Shown here: positions 5,901 to 7,297 of the stretch, piece after piece
Position numbering within the stretch: position 1 is the first letter of the stretch
Layout of the letters: the number at the start of each line of letters is the position of its first letter
Source of the DNA: Lentisphaeria bacterium
GTDB lineage: Bacteria > Verrucomicrobiota > Lentisphaeria > Oligosphaerales > JAFGRS01
Length of the DNA stretch: 7,297 nucleotides
Reading direction: 5' to 3'
Assembly (NCBI GenBank): GCA_016935045.1
Contig: JAFGRS010000317.1
Span: 1 to 7,297, forward strand
The notes under the pieces: model-generated
What the model was told of the DNA's origin: nothing
Database searches by the model: none
What the model saw: the letters and a program-made list of their open reading frames with translations, nothing else
Program-made: the position numbers and the translations under genes

Positions 5901-7172
5901 GCAGGCGCCACGATCAGTCACGCCTGGGCCGAGGGGCACTTCAACCACTACTTCCTGACCGGAGACCGTCGTTCCTACGAGACCGGCCGGGCCGTGGTGG
6001 ACTACTTCGCCCGCAAGGAAATGGCGCGTCCCTACGACTTCACGAGCTGCCGGGTGCCCGGGTGGCACCTCATCGCGAACGCCATTGCCTATGCCTCGAC
6101 CTGCGATCCCTACTACCTCAACGTGTCGCGGGTCATCGTGGACCGGGTGCTCGAAACCCAGGACCGGGCGCCGCGGCCGCTACCGGAGTACCAGTGCGAG
6201 CCCGGGCGCACGCACCAGGTGGGGGGCTGGTCACGCATGATGGTCCCCGGCCACTGCCACTGCATCCCGCGCCACCGGGGCAACGCCGGCTTCATGGTGG
6301 CCGTCCTGCTCTCGGGACTCAAGTACTACCACGATGTGACCGGCGATCCGGCCGTGCGGGAGTGCATCGTCGCGGGGGCCCGTTCGCTCGTGGACGAGTG
6401 CTACTCCCCCGAGGTGCACGGCTTCCGCTACACCTCCTGCCCCGCCATGCGCTACACGCCCGGCAGCAGCCCGCTGATGGCCGAGGGGATCGCCCGCGCT
6501 TACCTCTGGACCCGCGACCCCGGGCTCGAAGACGTCCTCACCATGGCCCTGCCTCTGGGCGCCGGCGGCAGCGGCTACGGCAAGGGCTTCAGCATGTACT
6601 ACCGCGCCGCGCCGCGGCTCCTCGCGGACCTGGCGGCCTGCGGCCTGACCCTGAACGAACAGGCCACGGCCCCCCGCGTGCCTTTCACGCCGCCCGCCTG
6701 GATGCAGGGCCCCCGCTCCGCCGGGCAGATCGTGGTCCAGGCGGAGGCCTTCACGGCCCAGGGGGGCGGGACCTGCCAGGTCCGGGACGATCGCCAGGCC
6801 GCCTGGGGGAGCATCGTCACCTACTGGCACCAGGACATCGGCCACTGGCTCGAATGGACGGTCGAGGCGCCCGAAACCGGCGAGTACGTCCTGCGTCTGC
6901 GCTATGCGAGCGGCTCGCCGGAACCGCGTCGGGAGCTGCGGCTGGATGGCAAGGTGCCCTTTGCCGGGGCCGAGGACATCCGCTTCGACACCACGGGGGG
7001 TTACGGGACCCGCGCGGACGAATGGCGCTGGCGGACCCTCGAAGACCCACCCGGCCGGGAAGCCCGCCTCCGGCTCGAACGGGGCAGCCACGTCCTGCGC
7101 CTGACCAACCTCGGCGACGGTCTGGCGCTGGATTTCCTGGCGCTGGCGCCGTGCCCCGCCCCCCCGCTCTGA
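2967..7172 (+). CDS. Secreted multidomain PcRGLX/YetA-like exo-rhamnogalacturonan lyase family protein (PL26-like)
   Basis: The predicted protein has 1401 aa. Residues 1-23 form a Sec signal peptide (MRK, a hydrophobic stretch, cleavage near RAA) without a lipobox. A calcium-binding thrombospondin-3-like motif, DRDGDGIPDAVE (26-37), opens the mature chain. Next come a DOMON/CBM9-like beta-rich region (about 65-190), an unassigned beta-rich region (about 225-370) and a fibronectin III-like domain (about 380-467). The core matches the three-part PcRGLX/YetA architecture: N-terminal RIFT-like barrel (about 478-565, PVTGGIPIPEGQL and WLDGSVKWVL), beta-sandwich (about 580-825), and alpha/alpha toroid (about 835-1225) with MNFGDWYGERGANWGN, SHAWAEGHFNHYFLTGD and HRGNAGFMVAVLLSGLKYYHD. 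A CBM6/CBM35-like module (about 1253-1395, VVQAEAF to LALDFLAL) ends it. Family enzymes release unsaturated galacturonosyl-rhamnose from rhamnogalacturonan I. Fold recognition is confident; the substrate is not. No PEP-CTERM or other sorting signal is visible, so it is probably periplasmic or extracellular. Much longer than a lone core (about 800-900 aa). Confidence 0.85.
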   Translation: MRKLLSVGLSLSICCAVGLLRAAVEDRDGDGIPDAVEASLGSRADEPDRFTTVLEDGAEAGTAAETPFYDPGLDVLRVAVCHAGDDRFVWRVDFVGEPHPGDTVLHLYLDADRNPGTGRQDPGPVAGVEYMLSVIRGSGASTVFAADGSRQASIPVTVAVLGRSVYLSADVNLDREGDAAAFELYVLCHAAEAAAPSGRRMTDSSRRVAVAGVPLDPRPKVRRLVDHDVAEGTDRTCGLDIIRALLAREDTVQVPYDRLETDGFEVDVQTSRRFGHVSRTRPGGRVSVAAPPGSYHVGFLMYDDASDERIVFRVGGSIRGVACADCNNNRHWIFWLREPILFAGGEAVELIGTGPTGQHGIGAVLFLPQPPPIAGFPYEVRHLTTFTPVGEDGRVLVSWTTGMPSITRFEFGTDTAYGSVAGAEHSTLVHRVSIEGLAPGATYHGRAVGRRPDGSDYASEDLAFTARSVPPPPTVAEVRRVPLRVRNPHAFPALSWPVTGGIPIPEGQLADAAAMRLTADGREVPAQIRTTARWLDGSVKWVLITLLADVAPESERVFTLEYGRGVGRTAAGTDLLRQDGDGVLLLPGPCAFRILADGTLELPGEGPCATVATGSGGQPCTSPAAAEIRIEERGPLRATVAVRSRLGLPDGQGGIGIEQRISVFRGLPLVHLAHTFVVEAEAAFAEVESLSLRLPLGASSWRLGRVAGGSVELPAGSAAIQHFDHAFTVSGEESEGRLTGSALGGDALVAVRDFWQQYPKGFRAGNGVFEVDLCPDFEAGRYDAFPFEKEGHQLYYYLRQGRYRFRRGMAKTHDLLIGVACGPQAPAYATLFQRPLLLVAPPQWLCDSLAFYAVAPRDTTRFRAYEESIDRNLSRYIETRERQHDYGLMNFGDWYGERGANWGNIEYDTQHALLLEFIRSGNEEAFFLADQAERHNRDIDTVQWAPDPGAVGMVYIHQMGHVGGYYTESVPGTLGIPQAGATISHAWAEGHFNHYFLTGDRRSYETGRAVVDYFARKEMARPYDFTSCRVPGWHLIANAIAYASTCDPYYLNVSRVIVDRVLETQDRAPRPLPEYQCEPGRTHQVGGWSRMMVPGHCHCIPRHRGNAGFMVAVLLSGLKYYHDVTGDPAVRECIVAGARSLVDECYSPEVHGFRYTSCPAMRYTPGSSPLMAEGIARAYLWTRDPGLEDVLTMALPLGAGGSGYGKGFSMYYRAAPRLLADLAACGLTLNEQATAPRVPFTPPAWMQGPRSAGQIVVQAEAFTAQGGGTCQVRDDRQAAWGSIVTYWHQDIGHWLEWTVEAPETGEYVLRLRYASGSPEPRRELRLDGKVPFAGAEDIRFDTTGGYGTRADEWRWRTLEDPPGREARLRLERGSHVLRLTNLGDGLALDFLALAPCPAPPL

Positions 7173-7223
7173 TGCCTTGCCTCCCCGCGGTAATGCCCCA
7201 GTGAAAACAGGAAGGACTCGGGA

Positions 7224-7297
7224 ATCGGCTCCGCGGAGCGTCGCCCTCCAGGGGATGGGAATCGGCTCCGCGGAGCGTCGCCCTCCAGGGGATGGGA
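7224..7297. repeat. 37-bp tandem direct repeat, right edge (two copies)
   Basis: Two identical 37-bp units, 7224-7260 and 7261-7297, abut head to tail and may continue past the window. Each holds the 12-bp palindrome GCTCCGCGGAGC followed by GTCGCCCTCCAGGGGATGGG. They begin 51 bp after the lyase stop codon. The related unit at positions 1-61 has the same orientation, so all three genes sit between two arrays of one repeat family. The 51 bp between stop and repeat (7173-7223) show no gene and no classical terminator. Confidence 0.92.

Noticed and set aside
2997..6068. Minus-strand open frame of 1023 codons opposite the lyase gene
   Set aside because: The translation is low-complexity and rich in Gly, Arg, His and Pro, with no recognisable domain. 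It is a shadow of the plus-strand gene at high GC.
7173..7223. Intrinsic terminator after the lyase gene
   Set aside because: No stem followed by a T run is present; the only palindrome is the one in the downstream repeat.

Overview
The window is very GC-rich and gene-dense, with long accidental open frames on the non-coding strands, as expected at this GC content. Three genes can be supported. Gene content (a large secreted polysaccharide lyase-like enzyme, an enolase-superfamily dehydratase, a long RraA-like protein) and the short GC-rich interspersed repeats suggest a polysaccharide-degrading bacterium of the Planctomycetota-Verrucomicrobiota-Kiritimatiellota-Lentisphaerota group. That placement is inferred; there is no rRNA or marker gene here.

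Layout. Positions 1-61 hold about 1.6 copies of a 38-bp direct repeat. Minus strand, 980 to 78: RraA-like protein, 300 aa. Positions 981-1178 are an intergenic gap with a 144-bp element bounded by near-perfect 32-bp inverted arms. Minus strand, 2588 to 1179: mandelate racemase/muconate lactonizing enzyme (enolase superfamily) protein, 469 aa. Positions 2589-2966 are a divergent intergenic region with several strong hairpins and presumably both promoters. Plus strand, 2967 to 7172: a secreted 1401-aa multidomain protein whose core resembles the PcRGLX/YetA exo-rhamnogalacturonan lyase family (PL26), preceded by about 480 aa of accessory domains and followed by a CBM6/35-like module. Positions 7224-7297 hold two tandem copies of a 37-bp repeat closely related to the one at the left edge, in the same orientation.

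Working model (inference): the exported enzyme trims a uronic-acid-containing polysaccharide such as rhamnogalacturonan. A sugar-acid product is then dehydrated inside the cell by the enolase-superfamily enzyme to a 2-keto-3-deoxy acid, which the RraA-like protein cleaves as an aldolase. No transporter, regulator or sulfatase lies in the window, so substrate identity rests on domain recognition alone. No RNA gene, CRISPR array, transposase or prophage gene was seen.
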